Notes: generated by a model from the sequence alone, not told the origin. A stretch of DNA of 64,000 nucleotides from Batillaria attramentaria (GCA_018292915.2 JACVVK020000144.1:492501-556500), one strand, 5' to 3'; positions 1 through 11,717 are shown, counted from the stretch's first letter. Program-made: numbers and translations.

Positions 1-710
1 ACCATCAGCCATCGTCAACAATCAGCATTCATCGTCGTCATCATCAATCATCATCAACCATCATCAACATCCACCATCACCATTCACCGTCATCATTGCC
101 GCTGTCATCACCAGCATCCATCATCAACAATCAGCATTCATCGTCATCATCATCAATAATCAATTATCCACCAATTATCCATCATCCATCCATCATCAAT
201 CATCATTCACCATCAACAATCATCATCGATCATCATTCATCGGCATCATCGTCATCAGCATTCATCATCAACATTCACCATCATCATTCACCATCATCGT
301 CATCATTCATCATCGACAACCATCAATCATCAACCATCGTCTGTAATGAATGATCCACCAATCATCCATCAGTCATCCATCATTCGTCATTATTCGTCAT
401 CATCACCCATCACCATTCATCATTTACCACCATTCGTCACCCACCACCATTCATCATCGTCATTATTCATCATCCATCGTATTTCATCGCCATCATCATT
501 CATCATAAATCATCATCAATCATCTTCATCAATCACCATCAACCATCATCAACCATCAATAATCATCAACAATCTCCATCCGTCATCAATCATCCATCAA
601 TCTCCATCCATCCATCCATCCATCCATCATCATCCATCACCAATCATTCATCGTTCATCATTCATCATCATCAATCGTCTATCCATCATCATCCATCACC
701 TTTTTTTTAA
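1..710. repeat. Degenerate CAT/ATC trinucleotide block
   Basis: About 700 bases built almost entirely of CAT, ATC and CCAT words, with very little G on the + strand. Two overlapping open frames (96-353 and 346-750) translate to Ser/His/Ile strings; they are by-products of the repeat, with no domain. The block ends abruptly in a short T run at 702-709, where a family-H repeat begins. Confidence 0.9.
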
Positions 711-753
711 AGTAGATAGCCTGAATAAGGACTCTGAACAGAGTCACTAGTGA

Positions 754-946
754 GATTTAGTAGGATTTCATAGGGAGGACTTCGCTGAGCAGCGTGACCC
801 ATTTGCATGTAAATTAGGCACGTTACGGGTACCATTAGCCAATCGCAGCGCTTTAGCAGCTCGCGGCCTCTGCCGTGTGAGCCTAATTCACATGTAAATG
901 GGTTACGCTGCTCAGCGAAGTCTTCTTTACGAAGCCCTACTAAATC
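754..946. mobile_element. Foldback (palindromic) MITE-like element
   Basis: The first ~65 bases and last ~65 bases are inverted copies of each other; both contain acttcgctgagcagcgt in opposite orientation, and the arms start and end with gatttagtagg / ccctactaaatc. It lies inside a family-H copy at a CACTA-like site: the uninterrupted sequence at 32085-32096 reads cactactagaaa, whereas here CACTA and CTACTA flank the insert. No coding capacity. Confidence 0.75.
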
Positions 947-982
947 TGCCTACTATTAGGAAATGGTGGCTCTTATATCTTT

Positions 983-1066
983 CATGTAAACCGTACCTCA
1001 GTTGACATTGCATGTAAACCGTACCTCAGTTGACATTGCATGTAAACCGTACCTCAGTTGACATTG
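983..1066 (+). repeat. 28-bp tandem triplication
   Basis: Three identical 28-base units beginning catgtaaaccgtacctcag lie head to tail. The corresponding site in the other family-H copies (32116, 36456) has one unit, so this is a local expansion. Confidence 0.95.
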
Positions 1067-1299
1067 CATGTGAACCCAGTTCAGATGCCTGTATCTCCGA
1101 AAATACTCAACCGATCGATTTCAAATTTGAAGTTTCAAATGAATCAAGATCTTTGAATAGACGGCCCAATCCAGGTACGATTGCACACATGATTTGCGAG
1201 TAATCGCCCTTTTAAAAAAAAAAGTTGGCTTTCTGGTGTTTAAAGGCGTAATATTTATCTAAATCACTCCGTTTTTTTTTTTTTTTTTTTGGGGGGGGG

Positions 1300-1388
1300 G
1301 GAGGGGAGTGAGTGAGTGAGTGAGTTTTTAGGGCTTAAAGCCGCGCAAGCCACAAAGACTAATTCGCGGCTGAGTGTGCCTGCACTAC
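1300..1388 (-). mobile_element. Retroposon 3' tail (GTTAGGGCTTAA type)
   Basis: Reverse complement of the same segment at about 4790-4880, where it reads gcgcggcgttaagccctaa followed by (CTAA)n. Here the tail faces a GAGT-rich simple repeat. The conserved end plus simple-repeat tail suggests the 3' end of a SINE or LINE, but the class is not identified. Confidence 0.5.
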
Positions 1389-1389
1389 A

Positions 1390-2197
1390 TGAAAAACAAA
1401 ACAAAAATGTAACGGTGGACAAAGGATGCAAACTGGTCTACGGGGCAATATAAACCTAGGACATGCAGGAGACGCTGCACCTTCATGCTAATTTCTCGAA
1501 CTCCCGGTTACAAAAAAGCGTAGAAAACAATGACAATTACAACTAGGTAAAACAAAGATAAATACTAAGCGCATATACAGCAAATATTGCAAGTTATCAT
1601 CTCCTAGGCGCAATAAACCAGTTCGCAGCATATGCCCAACATCACTTATTCCTAGCCACTGGTAGTGCAGACGTGAGTGAGGAGTTAAAAAGAAGAAATA
1701 TAGATGAAAGGGCCGAACTTAGAAATCAGCTGAGAGATGAGAAGAAGGACAGAGCGGCTAAATTCGGGAGGTTTTAAAGAGAAAGATACAGGTGAATGGG
1801 CTGGTGAGGGATAGACAGAGAGGTAGGAAGGAAAATTCCTTAGTTGCCAATGAAGACAGTTGGGAGAACAGACCGCTCCAACACGGAACCTCCCCGCCGT
1901 GAGGCGGTTTGGGAAAACAACGCACCAGAGAGGGGTGCGTTGTGAAGGTCTTCAACATGACAGGTGTTCAGCAGCACCAGCAGGGCGCTGCGAACAAAGC
2001 CCGCCAGGCTGAAGACCAGGTGGGGGGAATCCAGTGAAGTCGGCCTTCAGAAACGACCCTCAGATGTCTCACTGGATCAAGGGTCAGCAGACACCCGCTT
2101 ACTGACCTCCCCCCGGAGGAGATTTTAAGAGAACAAAAGACAGGTGAATGGACCGAGGGAGGCAGAAATAAGAGTGAGAGGGGGGGGGGGGGAATAG
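1390..2197. other. Unassigned insert inside family-H copy
   Basis: No recognisable gene. It contains a short hairpin (aacgcacc...ggtgcgtt, about 1919-1941) and an imperfect internal duplication (about 1770-1835 resembles 2115-2185, both with acaggtgaatgg). Short minus-strand open frames here have no domain signal. Confidence 0.5.
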
Positions 2198-2348
2198 ATA
2201 GCATGAATACGGACTCTAAACATAGTGAATTTTGGAGGTTGTCGCCATTATACTTTTGACGTAAGCCGTACCTCATGAAAGTGCTGGTGTACCCATTTTA
2301 GATCTCAAAATCGCTCCTACAATATACAGATGTGTCTGGGGTACCATA

Positions 2349-2352
2349 AAAA

Positions 2353-2416
<64 letters not shown>
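2349..2416. repeat. (AC)n microsatellite
   Basis: About 34 AC units inside the family-H copy. The same place in the copies at 32520 and 36865 is a short A-rich stretch, so the tract expanded only here. Confidence 0.95.
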
Positions 2417-2417
<1 letters not shown>

Positions 2418-2769
2418 TTCACTGCAGCCGTTATCGTTAGTTGACTCGAAAATTTGTACTCAAAGCACATTTCCTCTACACATAGGGACTAAGAGGGAGA
2501 TCTCGTTCGTTCCAATCCGTTGGCGGCATTACTAAAGTACAGGATTTTTTTTTATGACACAGCTCATCAACACCTACTTTTTTGAAAACCGCAGATATCT
2601 CACGTGTAACGATTCGCATTTTATAGAAATCGTCTGTTATAATCTGCCGAAATCGAGCTCTGTCGAAAACAAGGGAGACTTGTGAGTTGTGATTGCCGCG
2701 TTTGCGTCCCTTGCTTGATTTCTGACCAATGAAAAAACCAGCCTATTTGCTTCAGTGCGGAGTAACAGC

Positions 2770-2958
2770 ATGGCGTCGTCTGCTTCGCTTTCGGCGGCGT
2801 CTGCTGCAAAAGTACGTTGTGTCATTCATTTTAGTGCTACAAATGAAGATGAAGCGATTTGCGCCTTAACGGCCGGAGACAAGCAATTTCAACTGCCCTA
2901 CACATCATTTCCTCACAAGTCAGTGGGCAGAATTTTGAGGGGGTGCAAAAGTCAATAG
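2770..2958 (+). CDS. Short ORF, possible N-terminal exon of a repeat-borne gene
   Basis: A 62-residue frame starting at ATG 2770 with an Ala/Ser-rich start, followed by K-V-R-C-V-I-H-F and a mixed hydrophilic segment. The composition is more protein-like than most small frames nearby, and the Cys-x-x-His start recalls N-terminal modules of transposon-encoded proteins, but I cannot name a family. The downstream third recurs, inverted and diverged, at 28380-28490, so it belongs to a dispersed repeat. No splice partner was found. Confidence 0.25.
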   Translation: MASSASLSAASAAKVRCVIHFSATNEDEAICALTAGDKQFQLPYTSFPHKSVGRILRGCKSQ

Positions 2959-3052
2959 TCACCCCGCCTACCAGAAAACTAAAATAGTGTCGCAGTAAAT
3001 GTACGCGACTAGAGCAGTAGAGGTAAGAGTCTGAATGCTCGTGGTATAAACA

Positions 3053-3163
3053 GCTTACATGATTAGTTCGAGTGGTTTACGGCGAACTCGGTAGCTACGC
3101 AAGCAATCGAACCATCGAGGGGTTAGTCTTTCGCCGTAAACCACTCGAACTTACCATGTAAGC
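3053..3163. mobile_element. Foldback MITE, ~110 bp
   Basis: The ends are inverted copies: gcttacatgattagttcg at the left and its approximate complement at the right, with the core ttcgagtggtttacggcgaa / ttcgccgtaaaccactcgaa perfectly paired. Related copies lie at 28848-28956 and, degenerate and inverted, about 28171-28265. Its left edge coincides with the left edge of the segmental duplication. Confidence 0.8.
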
Positions 3164-4272
3164 TCTATTCATTCAATACATCCTTACTCATGACGGGGTT
3201 AGAATAGCTTATCATTATGATAAACACTGGTCAGCTAAAGGCGACAGGCTTTTGTGAATTCTCACCAGTGTACAAACTCCCTGTAAGTCTTCAGTCAGAA
3301 GAGTTGTCACACAAGCGAGCATTCAGAGAAGCACCCATCTATTCAGTACTTATTTATCATGATGCTACATCGAAATGATGCTAAAATATACCTTCTCGGT
3401 GCCTCCATCTGAAAATGACGTCAGAAGTAATCTACGCTCATCGCATGTACATACTCGTAGACCTTCATAACAATGTACACAGCAATGAGCATTAGCTGAA
3501 CTCTGTGAGCTGGTGTGGCCTAAAATTCCCACAGCCAAACAGCGTTAAGTTTTATTAATTCCGACACTGCTTCAATCGACCGTGAGTTGCGATTTTGCAT
3601 GAAAAATCACCTACCTCTGTAAAATATTTGAAACAAATACATGACATCTTAACCTTGACACGGTAAATAAGCCGCTATGGGTGATAAGGGACCTTCAATT
3701 GATCTCTCCTGTGGAATAAGTGTCCGTATTGTACTAGTACTTGATAAATCATGTGACACAGAGCACGACATCACATGACAATCAGGCATGGTTCCCTGCC
3801 AGAAGGTTCTTTCATTCAGATAGAAAGAACAGAGATACAGCGTCTTCGGCAGACCTACGTGTACACGTATTACCACGCTTCGGCCAGAACTTTCGGCGAC
3901 AGGAAGACTCCCGCTCGAGCCCTAATCGTCTAAAACGTGGACAGACTAAGCTGTGCTTGATCGGTTTCGGATTCACCTCGCTAATTTACATTTCCTTGAA
4001 AGCGGTAGCGAGTTTGTTTATGTCTTCAGTCGAAGTTTACAACTTGAATTTTTTGTTTGGATTTGAGTTCAGGACTGAATTGACACCGTCTTCAGTGCTA
4101 GCATAAAAATGCGCACTTTATTCTGTCGGCGTCCTGATGTACCGACGTACCAACTCGTTCGTCTACTATGTGCAGTCGCTTTTGACTGCTATCGACTGTC
4201 AGTTTTTGGCAGCAAAAACATTCAAAATATACCATAAATTTTCCCTCCCAAAAGGCTGATAAATCATTTATA

Positions 4273-4844
4273 TGTTACGGGTGTGTCTTGGGGCACTTGC
4301 GGTATGAATGTCCCACACTGCCTCACCACCGGGGTTCGTTATTCAAGCGACCAGTATGACGAGACAGCGAATTCGGTTTGCACTACTCTTTATTTCAGTA
4401 CACGTGCGTATCGGTGCATGCACCCATATAGGTACACGTACCCCTACACAGACACCCTGAAACAGTGACAAAACTACCATGAGTATAAAAGGAAATGGAA
4501 ACAATCCGATTCAAAAAAGCAAGAGAATTCTTACAATAATGGTCAGTACAGCTACACCCAAGTTACTCTTATTTCCCCTGACAACATCTTCAATTTCTTG
4601 AAGGAGGTCAACCTCTTTTATAAAATATAGTCTTTCAGCCTAACATAATCTGTGATATTGTTTTTTAGTTGTTGATTAGTCTGGAAGAATACAATCTTGT
4701 ACAGGATCTCATTTAAGTCTCACAAATTTTTAATAATATATTTACATCATGTTTTAAGCTAGCCCTTTTATGTTTTAAAGGACCTGGCAGGATGGGACTG
4801 TGCTAGCCGCGAAATAGTCTTTGTTGCTTGCGCGGCGTTAAGCC

Positions 4845-4879
<35 letters not shown>

Positions 4880-5585
4880 CACTTATCTCCATCACTGAAT
4901 ACAATTCAGAGGACAAATCAATACGATCATGCCACGGTGGAAACAATGTTTCATAATTATCTCAAAATATGCTAATGAGACAATGCAGAACAAATACTTG
5001 AAACATCATCTATATAACTGCTATAAAGACAAAAATATTCCGTACCTTCTCAGTGTGACAAAGGTGTTTTATCAATATGGCCGACAGGTGCGATGCTGCT
5101 TGTAGGCGTTACAATGATCAAAGTGAGCTCTGGGGGCAACTCACGCCAAAAGCTACACGCGGTGAACTCAAACTCAGGCTAGCCAATGAAAGATCGTTGT
5201 CTGCATGCTTTTACACGGTTGAACACCCTAAGCTAACCTGCCTGAACCATAGCAGAAACTACTGGAATGTAAAACACATTTAGAAAAACAGACTAATATT
5301 TAAATTACTGACCACACTATAACTATTGGCTTATAAGAAATTATGCCACAATCTTGGACTACACATCTCATACTTAAAGAGCAAGGTACAGCAGAGGTCT
5401 CTATTGTAGGGGCTTTAATAAAAGACAAAGTTCTCTAATCAATATGCAAATTATGTGTACCTGCTTCATCATAAATGAACGCTGAGTTACAAACACGTCG
5501 ATTCAAGATCAATCAATATAAACGCGCCCAACCGACCGGGCCTCACACAACTTCAAAGAGACTATTCTCTCGCTCTATACTCACT

Positions 5586-5618
<33 letters not shown>

Positions 5619-5656
5619 GTGCGCGTGCGCGCGCGCGCATCCACTCTGCTATATAT
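4273..5656. other. Copy-A-specific insert, class uncertain
   Basis: Absent from the equivalent point of copy B (39538/39539). It starts tgttacgggtgtg next to TATA, with TATATA at its right edge. It contains a retroposon tail ending in (CTAA)n at about 4790-4880 and a (CA)n/(CG)n run at 5584-5638. No recognisable coding region; the frame at 5077-5283 has no domain. An LTR origin is possible from the TGTTACGG start but the far end does not close as an LTR. Confidence 0.55.
4785..4880 (+). mobile_element. Retroposon 3' tail with (CTAA)n
   Basis: Conserved end gcttgcgcggcgttaagcc followed by eight or so CTAA units. The same end lies in reverse at 1300-1388. Typical of a SINE or LINE 3' terminus; the body upstream was not assigned. 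Confidence 0.55.
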
Positions 5657-5725
5657 ACCCCATCAAGCTGTTGTATATCGACTCGTAGTTTGATCCAAGA
5701 CGAAATTAACCCGTCGCTAAGCTCG
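5657..5725. mobile_element. Half of a foldback MITE
   Basis: Left arm accccatcaagctgttgtat plus adjoining bases, equivalent to the left half of the complete element at 39540-39666 in copy B. The right arm is missing; the sequence jumps from aagctcg directly to flanking duplication sequence. Confidence 0.75.
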
Positions 5726-6183
5726 ACGCCATGTCAACTTGAACCAGCTGAAGGAATGTCCGATCTGACCAATTTTATTTTAAACACAAACCGGGCGAAC
5801 ACGTCTTACCCCGTGCAACCCCTCCCACCAAAATAAACACACAATCCTCTACAGTCCACTGACGTGGAACCTCCATGGCCCTCCTGAAAAGACCTCTCCA
5901 AATGGCGCTCAAGGCTGATAGGAGAAAACTGTCCTTTCTGGAATCCAGTAGATTCCAGCAGCAAACAGCACACAGGACAAACCACTATTTACAGGCTTAC
6001 ACTGCTTAACGTTTTTAGCACAAGCACCAGTTTCACGAAACCAGAATGAAACGCAGTGTCCAGGGAGAACATGTTATAATGCGTTTAGTTTGCAGCCGCC
6101 AACGAATTAAAGAAAAAACAAATTGAAATTTTTTGGTGGTATTTCGGTAAATAAATAATTCTAAGCTACTGACTCTTTAAAAA

Positions 6184-6381
6184 AACTAAAAGACAAGAGA
6201 GAGAGAGAGAGAAGAAAAATAAACTGAAATAACTAATCACTAAATTACCCGTTAGTCAGACCCCCCCCCCCCCTCAAAAAAAGGAGAAAAAAAAAGAAAG
6301 AAAATAAAAATAAATGAATAAATAAATAAATAACAAATAAAAAAATAAAATGAAATAAAATAAAAATAAAATGAATAAAAA

Positions 6382-6472
<91 letters not shown>

Positions 6473-6658
6473 CCTTTCTTCTTTACTCGGTTCTCCTGTT
6501 GGGATGGCTTTCAACAATTCTACCCAGCTGATTTCTCTTTACTATTTGATGAATAGTAAAACCCAGAACAATGAGAGAAAGTGTATTTCTGGCTGTGAAT
6601 ACAAAACAGCCCAGCAGTAAGCACACACAATAGAATAACAAAGTTACCCCATAGAGAG

Positions 6659-6738
<80 letters not shown>

Positions 6739-6883
6739 CACACGCAAGTGCACACACATTCACACACCTGTAAATGAATGTGAAAAATACTTTTAAAAAA
6801 AAACAAAAAAAAAAAAAAAAACGCAAGACGTAAAAAAAATAAAAATTTAACGACAGAAAAATAGCTTTGGCTGGATGCATTAG

Positions 6884-6957
<74 letters not shown>

Positions 6958-7064
6958 GCACGCACGCACGCACGCACTTTTAAAAGAAAATGTTAGAAAA
7001 CACAAAAAGCTAAAAAATATAATGCACGCAAAAAAAATCTTCAGCTGAACGCATTAGTCACACA

Positions 7065-7123
<59 letters not shown>

Positions 7124-7180
7124 GCACGAAATATATTAGAAAATACCCCCCCCCCCCCCAAAAAAAAAAAAAGAAAAAGA
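6184..7180. repeat. Microsatellite cluster in copy A
   Basis: (GA)n at about 6196-6214, C10 at 6260, A/T-rich tract to 6380, (TG)n at 6385-6470, (CA)n at 6666-6734, 6887-6955 and 7063-7120. A segment with gctttggctg.atgcattagtcac appears twice (about 6863 and 7041) but once in copy B (40741), so copy A gained a local duplication. All long Cys/Val or His/Thr frames here are repeat artefacts. Confidence 0.9.
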
Positions 7181-7422
7181 AAAAAAAAGAACAGACACAC
7201 AAAGGCGGAAAATGTTCAGCACAGTTGAATTAAAGGAAAATGCGAATGAAGAAAACAAAACAAATTTTTCTTGTAGATAAAACAGGATTCCTTACCAAAA
7301 TTTCAAAAACAAAAATGAATATCTGGGAATGATTATAAATGTGCGGATTGTTTCAGGCGATAGACACTGTGCGTGTTGGACTCAATCAGACAGAACGATC
7401 TTGAACGAACAGTGCAGCTTAC

Positions 7423-8760
7423 AGATCTAAGCTCCCAACAAAAAGCTTTCCAAAGTGTGGAATTACTCAAAAATTACTGAGTCGACCTTGCAAGCACAGT
7501 CAACTTTGTCACAGTTGCAGAGTTTTAAGCTTCCCCGAAACCACAATAAAAGCCACGGGCAGCCTGATTTCACAGCTCAGTTTGCGTTTTGACACTGAGC
7601 GAGAAAGATCGTGCAGCGCTCAACATCCGCTAGACATTGTAGCGATGTGTCTCGCTCACTGACCAAAAGCCAAAGAATGTCACGGCAAACTCGTGCTAGC
7701 ACAGTCAACTCTGTCATAGTTGCAGAGTTCACACAGTGTCCAGAAACAGCGACAAAACCGTGCCGAAAAACTGCCCCCACTTCCTGTCGGGGTCCGCCCA
7801 CGCTACTGTGCACATTCCCGTGCAACCCGTCTCATTATGTGACCACGCCGCGGATACGTCAGTTCAGACGACTGAGCGATATCGGACATGGCGCGAGCTA
7901 TGCTACTACCGGTAAGCACACGTATTGGAAAGCAATTTTGTTTCTTGCGTAAACATCTCAGCTCGAGCTGAGTAAAAGTAAAACCGCAATTTGGAAATGT
8001 TGCCGATAAAACGCGCCTGGCAAATCTGAGTGCCCGCGTACTCTTCATTTCTCACACATCTGGGCAAATTTCCCCCTAAATCTTACCGTCAACGTTTGTT
8101 GCGCCATTCTGACGGCAACAGTACGGACTTGTATGGGGGTCACTGCAGACAGCACTGACTCTGTCACGGCTGCTGTGTGACCACTACTACTACTATTAAG
8201 GCCCATGGCTCCGAGTGGAGCATAGGAAATCGACGACCCATCGCCATTGAACTCTGATCTGGGCTACTCTTGCCACTCCAGTCCAGTTGATCCCTTGCTT
8301 GCATAGCTCTGCCTCAGTGTCCCGCCTCCGGCTGTTGCGGGGCCGGCCTCTCTTCCTTTTCCCCTGCGGGTTCCGTGTCAGGGCTTGGCGTGTGGTGCTG
8401 GATGCTGGCTTCCTGAGGGTGTGTCCAGTCCTGCCCCACTTCCTCCGCAAGATCTCCTTGGCCAGTGGTTCCTGTCCCGCCCGCTCCCATAGCTCTTCGT
8501 TTCGGATCTTCTCTGGCCATATTCACTGCACGGACGGATGACCACTGCACGGAGATACGCACAGTAGCGTGGCCGGACCCCGACAGGAAGTGGGGGCAAT
8601 TTTTCGGCACGGTTTTGTCGCTGTTTTTGGACAGTGTGTGTCGCTGTTTCTGGACAGTGTGTGAACTCTGCGACTGTGACAGAGTTGGCTGTGCTTGCAC
8701 GGTCGACTCTGTAAAATGTTTTTCACATTTCGGAAAGCTTCTTCATGGGAGCTTAGATCT
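7423..8760. mobile_element. Long foldback element with internal RTE fragment
   Basis: Ends are inverted: agatctaagctccc at 7423 and gggagcttagatct ending at 8760. A second, stronger inverted pair lies inside (about 7729-7811 with 8560-8645; both carry cttcctgtcggggtccg in opposite orientation). The middle contains a minus-strand RTE-like C-terminal fragment. Copies: 41098-42435, and a shorter diverged one at about 27605-27945. Confidence 0.75.
8196..8510 (-). pseudogene. RTE-like reverse transcriptase, C-terminal fragment
   Basis: The minus-strand frame gives about 105 residues with the run W-G-R-T-G-H-T-L-R-K-P, then R-Q-A-L-T, N-P-Q-G-K-R-K-R-G-R-P-R-N and a closing W-x-x-V-D-F-L-C-S. This K-R-x-R-G-R-P arrangement is the usual C-terminus of RTE-type and related LINE polyproteins after the polymerase. 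No polymerase or endonuclease motifs accompany it. Dead 3' fragment; the identical fragment is in copy B. Confidence 0.7.
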
Positions 8761-9071
8761 TTAAGATAGATAAACAAAGTCAGCGTTTTAATCAAGCATT
8801 TTCCAGTCGTTTTATTTCAGAGTCACGAATCCTGTAGAGCTTTCCACGGCGTCTTCAGCTTGGTCTCATTGAGATCTGTGTTAAATTTCAACCACATTTG
8901 AGCTTTCAGTTTTGAGAGGAACAGCCGACGGCTGAATGTTTTTGACTTAAGTTTGAACGTTCTTTGACAACCTAGGAGTAGATTTTGACACAAGTACGTT
9001 GGAAAGTAGTATAGGCATCTGGCAACACTATGTGTCATCTACGGGTAAAAGCTGGGTTCTGAGTAAAATTA

Positions 9072-9208
9072 TTCTAATGCTCGGGCCGTGAGTTCCATCC
9101 CGGCTGGGGCCAAATATTTGTGCGGGCTTTTTCATCGTTACCCCGTCTTTGATATCACCCTATGTGGTGGAAAAGGACGTTAAACCCCCAAACACCCACC
9201 CACCCACC
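9072..9208 (+). mobile_element. 5'-truncated tRNA-derived SINE with 13-bp TSD
   Basis: Begins inside the B-box region (gggccgtgagttccatccc), continues through the family core (tttgatatcaccctatgtgg) and ends in gacgttaaacccccaaaca plus CCCA repeats. Flanked by direct repeats ctgagtaaaatta at 9059-9071 and 9209-9221. The A-box half is lost. The same insertion is in copy B, so it predates the duplication. Confidence 0.85.
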
Positions 9209-9571
9209 CTGAGTAAAATTAAAAAGACAAAAAAATGATTCTTTAAAAATGCAATTTTTTTTTCTCTGTTTGAGCTTCTCCACCAAGATATGCATACCAT
9301 CTTTGATCTTTTACGTAAATAGTGAGGCTTGAGATTATTTTTCTAGTGTGAACTGCTGTATTCAGACACTTTAATTGTCAGTAAGCGTGTCCTAAAGTCT
9401 GGGTACATTGCATTTTTTTTTTTTTTGTGGTAAAAAATTAGTTATCGTTTCCCTTTGAGTACACTATAATGAGCCTTTTATTTTCAAGTACGGAAATCAG
9501 TTCTACACCGCAAATGATTTTCTTCCATATCGGCTAAAAGACTAGAACTGACCATTTCTAACATCACCTCT

Positions 9572-9644
9572 GTGACGAACTCGTTGTGACGTAAAACATC
9601 AGACAATGCGTCATGTTAAGAAATAACGTCATAAGAGTTCGTCA
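9572..9644. mobile_element. Small foldback sequence
   Basis: tgacgaactcgttgtgacgt at the left pairs with acgtcataagagttcgtca at the right, with about 35 bases between. A MITE remnant is likely; no target duplication is obvious. Confidence 0.5.
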
Positions 9645-9702
9645 CTATTTTGAGAGCGTTAGAAAAACGTTCTTTTTGGGTCTGAAACTTCGCCATCTTA
9701 TC

Positions 9703-9780
9703 GGACCACCACCCAGAGGACCTATGCCGGGAATGATGAGGGGGATGCCACCAGGAATGCGTGGTGCACCTCCGATGTAG
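9703..9780 (+). pseudogene. Pro/Gly/Met-rich C-terminal tail, SmB (SNRPB)-like
   Basis: The frame ending at TAG 9778-9780 encodes GPPPRG followed by PMPGMMRGMPPGMRGAPPM. Such Pro-Gly-Met-Arg tails are typical of spliceosomal SmB/SmN (U1-C has a similar tail). The frame stays open upstream for some codons, and an acceptor-like acccag lies at 9711-9716, so this could be a terminal exon whose earlier exons are absent or distant, or a retrocopied 3' fragment. No AATAAA was noticed in the next 350 bases. No Sm fold is encoded here. Confidence 0.45.
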
Positions 9781-10124
9781 ACAACTCATTCCATTTCCTC
9801 ATGGAGAGGAGATTTTCAAACTCAAAACCTTTGAGTGAAGACTTTCTCATGGGACATTGGCATCAAGCTGGACGCGGTAGTCTTTCCGTTTTGGAGGTTC
9901 AGTTTATCCAGCGTTGCTGTTTACACTGTCTGCCATTGGTGTGGATTTAGTTTTGAGAACTGTAACCCTGGCTTACTGGTGGAATGGGAACGGCAAGTGA
10001 TGTCTGAAGTTGAGAGGAAAATGTGGCTACATGGCAGTTCATCTTTTCTTCAGGAGATGTGGTGCGTTAGAACCCATCACTACACTAATCTGACTTTCTG
10101 ATCCGACTACTTGGAGAGTGTTGT

Positions 10125-10335
10125 ATTTTTCTCCTGCTATGTCGCTCTCTCGGTGCACTCGCAGAGAAGACACGGGATACAACAGGCTGGAACTCCAATA
10201 CTTTATTAACAGAAGATGCGCAAGAACAAACTCATGAAAGAGGAAGAACCCAGAACGCTGTGCAGTGCTGCTTATATACTAACAGGTCAGATCTAGAACA
10301 TTCTGTAACATACTGGCAAGTACGGAATCTTTCCG
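10125..10335 (-). mobile_element. LTR-like fragment
   Basis: Read on the minus strand it has a TATA-like tatataagcagc, a Cys/Ser-codon-like stretch, then aataaagtattggagttcc and ccgtgtcttctctgcgagtgc, the order expected of an LTR promoter, poly(A) signal and U5. A diverged copy is at 37085-37260. LTR ends were not located, so class is inferred. Confidence 0.4.
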
Positions 10336-10449
10336 AGGTCACGTAATCTACTGACGTTACTGCACTCGCATGTTCTGGGATGGTCTAGAAATTTCCATCG
10401 AAATGCAGTGACTTTTCGCGATCTCTACAACAGAGAGATATAGTGGTGA

Positions 10450-11650
10450 TGTGATGTGAGACATCTTCATTGACATTCTATTCATCATGTTCGTCATCGG
10501 TTATTTTATCACGTTTCATGTTGTCTGTCATTTGTGTTTTGAGTTTAAGAATCGTATTTCAAGTCATCTATCAATTGTGTTTTTGAGTTTGTAGTGTGCA
10601 AGCGACGCATACATTCGCACTCCGTTACAACCTCAAAGAATGACACTCAAAGACTGTTTAATTTGAGCCACAGGGAATACGAGATGCAGTAAGGTGCGTG
10701 GACCTCACGGCTTGTTGTGATTGCTACATTTAGTCAGCTTTGCGTTAGGTGTTCACATAGGCGCAGAGGGTAGTACAAAGGGACGGACAACCTTAACCAA
10801 CAACTTTATGGAAGGTAATTTGTAGGCCGTTACGTGGTTCGCTTAGGGTGGCGGTGCGAAGCTAGAATGGCAAGATTTCCTCTTGTACGTCTTATGACAC
10901 CTCAAGGAACTCACACATAAAACAGCTTCTGTATTTGTTTCAAACGTTTATGACACAATTCCATATTTATCATTGTAAACTTAGTGAACAACCCCCGTGT
11001 ATGAACGCGCATGTCCAATCAGCAAAGCAAAGATATATAGATGACAAATACTTATCTATAGTCCATTATGACTTCTTAGATGACTGGATGCCGTACGAAG
11101 CCATATTTACCATTTAGACCTTTTTCTTAGTGAAAGTTCAGGAGAGCAGTTATAGTTCGAAGCTTCAACGTATGTATACACGTATGTATTAATGTTGGTA
11201 TGCATTTATGTTTGTGTGTCAGTATGTAGTGTATGTATATTTGTATGTTGGTATGAATACATGTATGTATTTTGTACGATGTATATCTATAGTAAAAAAC
11301 AAAATAAAAAGAAACATTTTTGACACCGTGTAAACTGCCCAAACTATAACCAGAGCCACTGTGAGGGCGCCTCAGAAACTATATGAGACTTACAGGTTTG
11401 AGATATCATATACCATACCGTGAATACAGTGTAGCGGAGTGCAAGTCAGCTTCGGAAACGGTCGTAAGTACGTAGTTTATGCTGCCAACTTGCTTCATTG
11501 TGTATTGCAGAATGGTTTGTAATGGAGATTTCGGTACGTCCATAGTGAAGACGGTTCCGCACCACACTCTTTTACAGCAGGACGAAGTGTCTTTGTTTTT
11601 ATGCACTTTGCTGTCATGGTCTTAAGAACAGAGAGATTTTTTCCTTGCAC
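10450..11650. other. No gene seen
   Basis: Mostly AT-rich sequence without a supported gene. 11165-11280 is a cryptic simple repeat of TATG and TATT words. Small frames at 10935-11117 and 11127-11342 show no domain. Confidence 0.5.
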
Positions 11651-11717
11651 CTCATCGTAGTCTCGATGTGCTTCAAGGTCAGCATGATGATGCCCAGGTA
11701 TTAAAGCTGATCTGTGC

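Larger units (their letters stand above)
711..2480 (+). mobile_element. Family-H interspersed repeat, broken copy
   Basis: Segments 711-753, 947-1275 and 2198-2476 match, in order, the internal part of the repeat units at 31573-33382 and 33383-38017 (shared words include 'gatagcatgaatacggactct' region and 'gatctcaaaatcgctcctac'). The copy lacks the hairpin end, is split by a foldback at 754-946, and carries about 900 extra bases at 1276-2197 bordered by T/G homopolymers. It is non-coding. Confidence 0.75.
3053..9545. repeat. Segmental duplication, copy A
   Basis: Homologous to 28848-43228 (copy B) once copy B's insert at 29205-38017 is removed. Aligned blocks are 3053-3358 with 28848-29204, 3358-3890 with 38025-38578, 3896-4272 with 39168-39538, and 5726-9545 with 39718-43228. 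The block around 7423-9060 is almost identical between copies; elsewhere there are indels and differing microsatellite lengths. It contains only repeats and LINE debris. Copy A lacks about 585 bases present in B (38581-39165) and has an extra 4273-5656. Confidence 0.9.

Noticed and set aside
96..750. Ser/His/Ile-rich frames of 85 and 134 codons
   Set aside because: They are translations of the CAT block; adjacent frames are equally open and no domain is present.
1919..1941. Terminator-like hairpin
   Set aside because: Eukaryotic DNA with no gene upstream; a hairpin alone has no such meaning here.
6245..6977. Cys-Val or His-Thr repeat frames, also at 40245-40877
   Set aside because: Direct products of (CA)n/(TG)n tracts on either strand.
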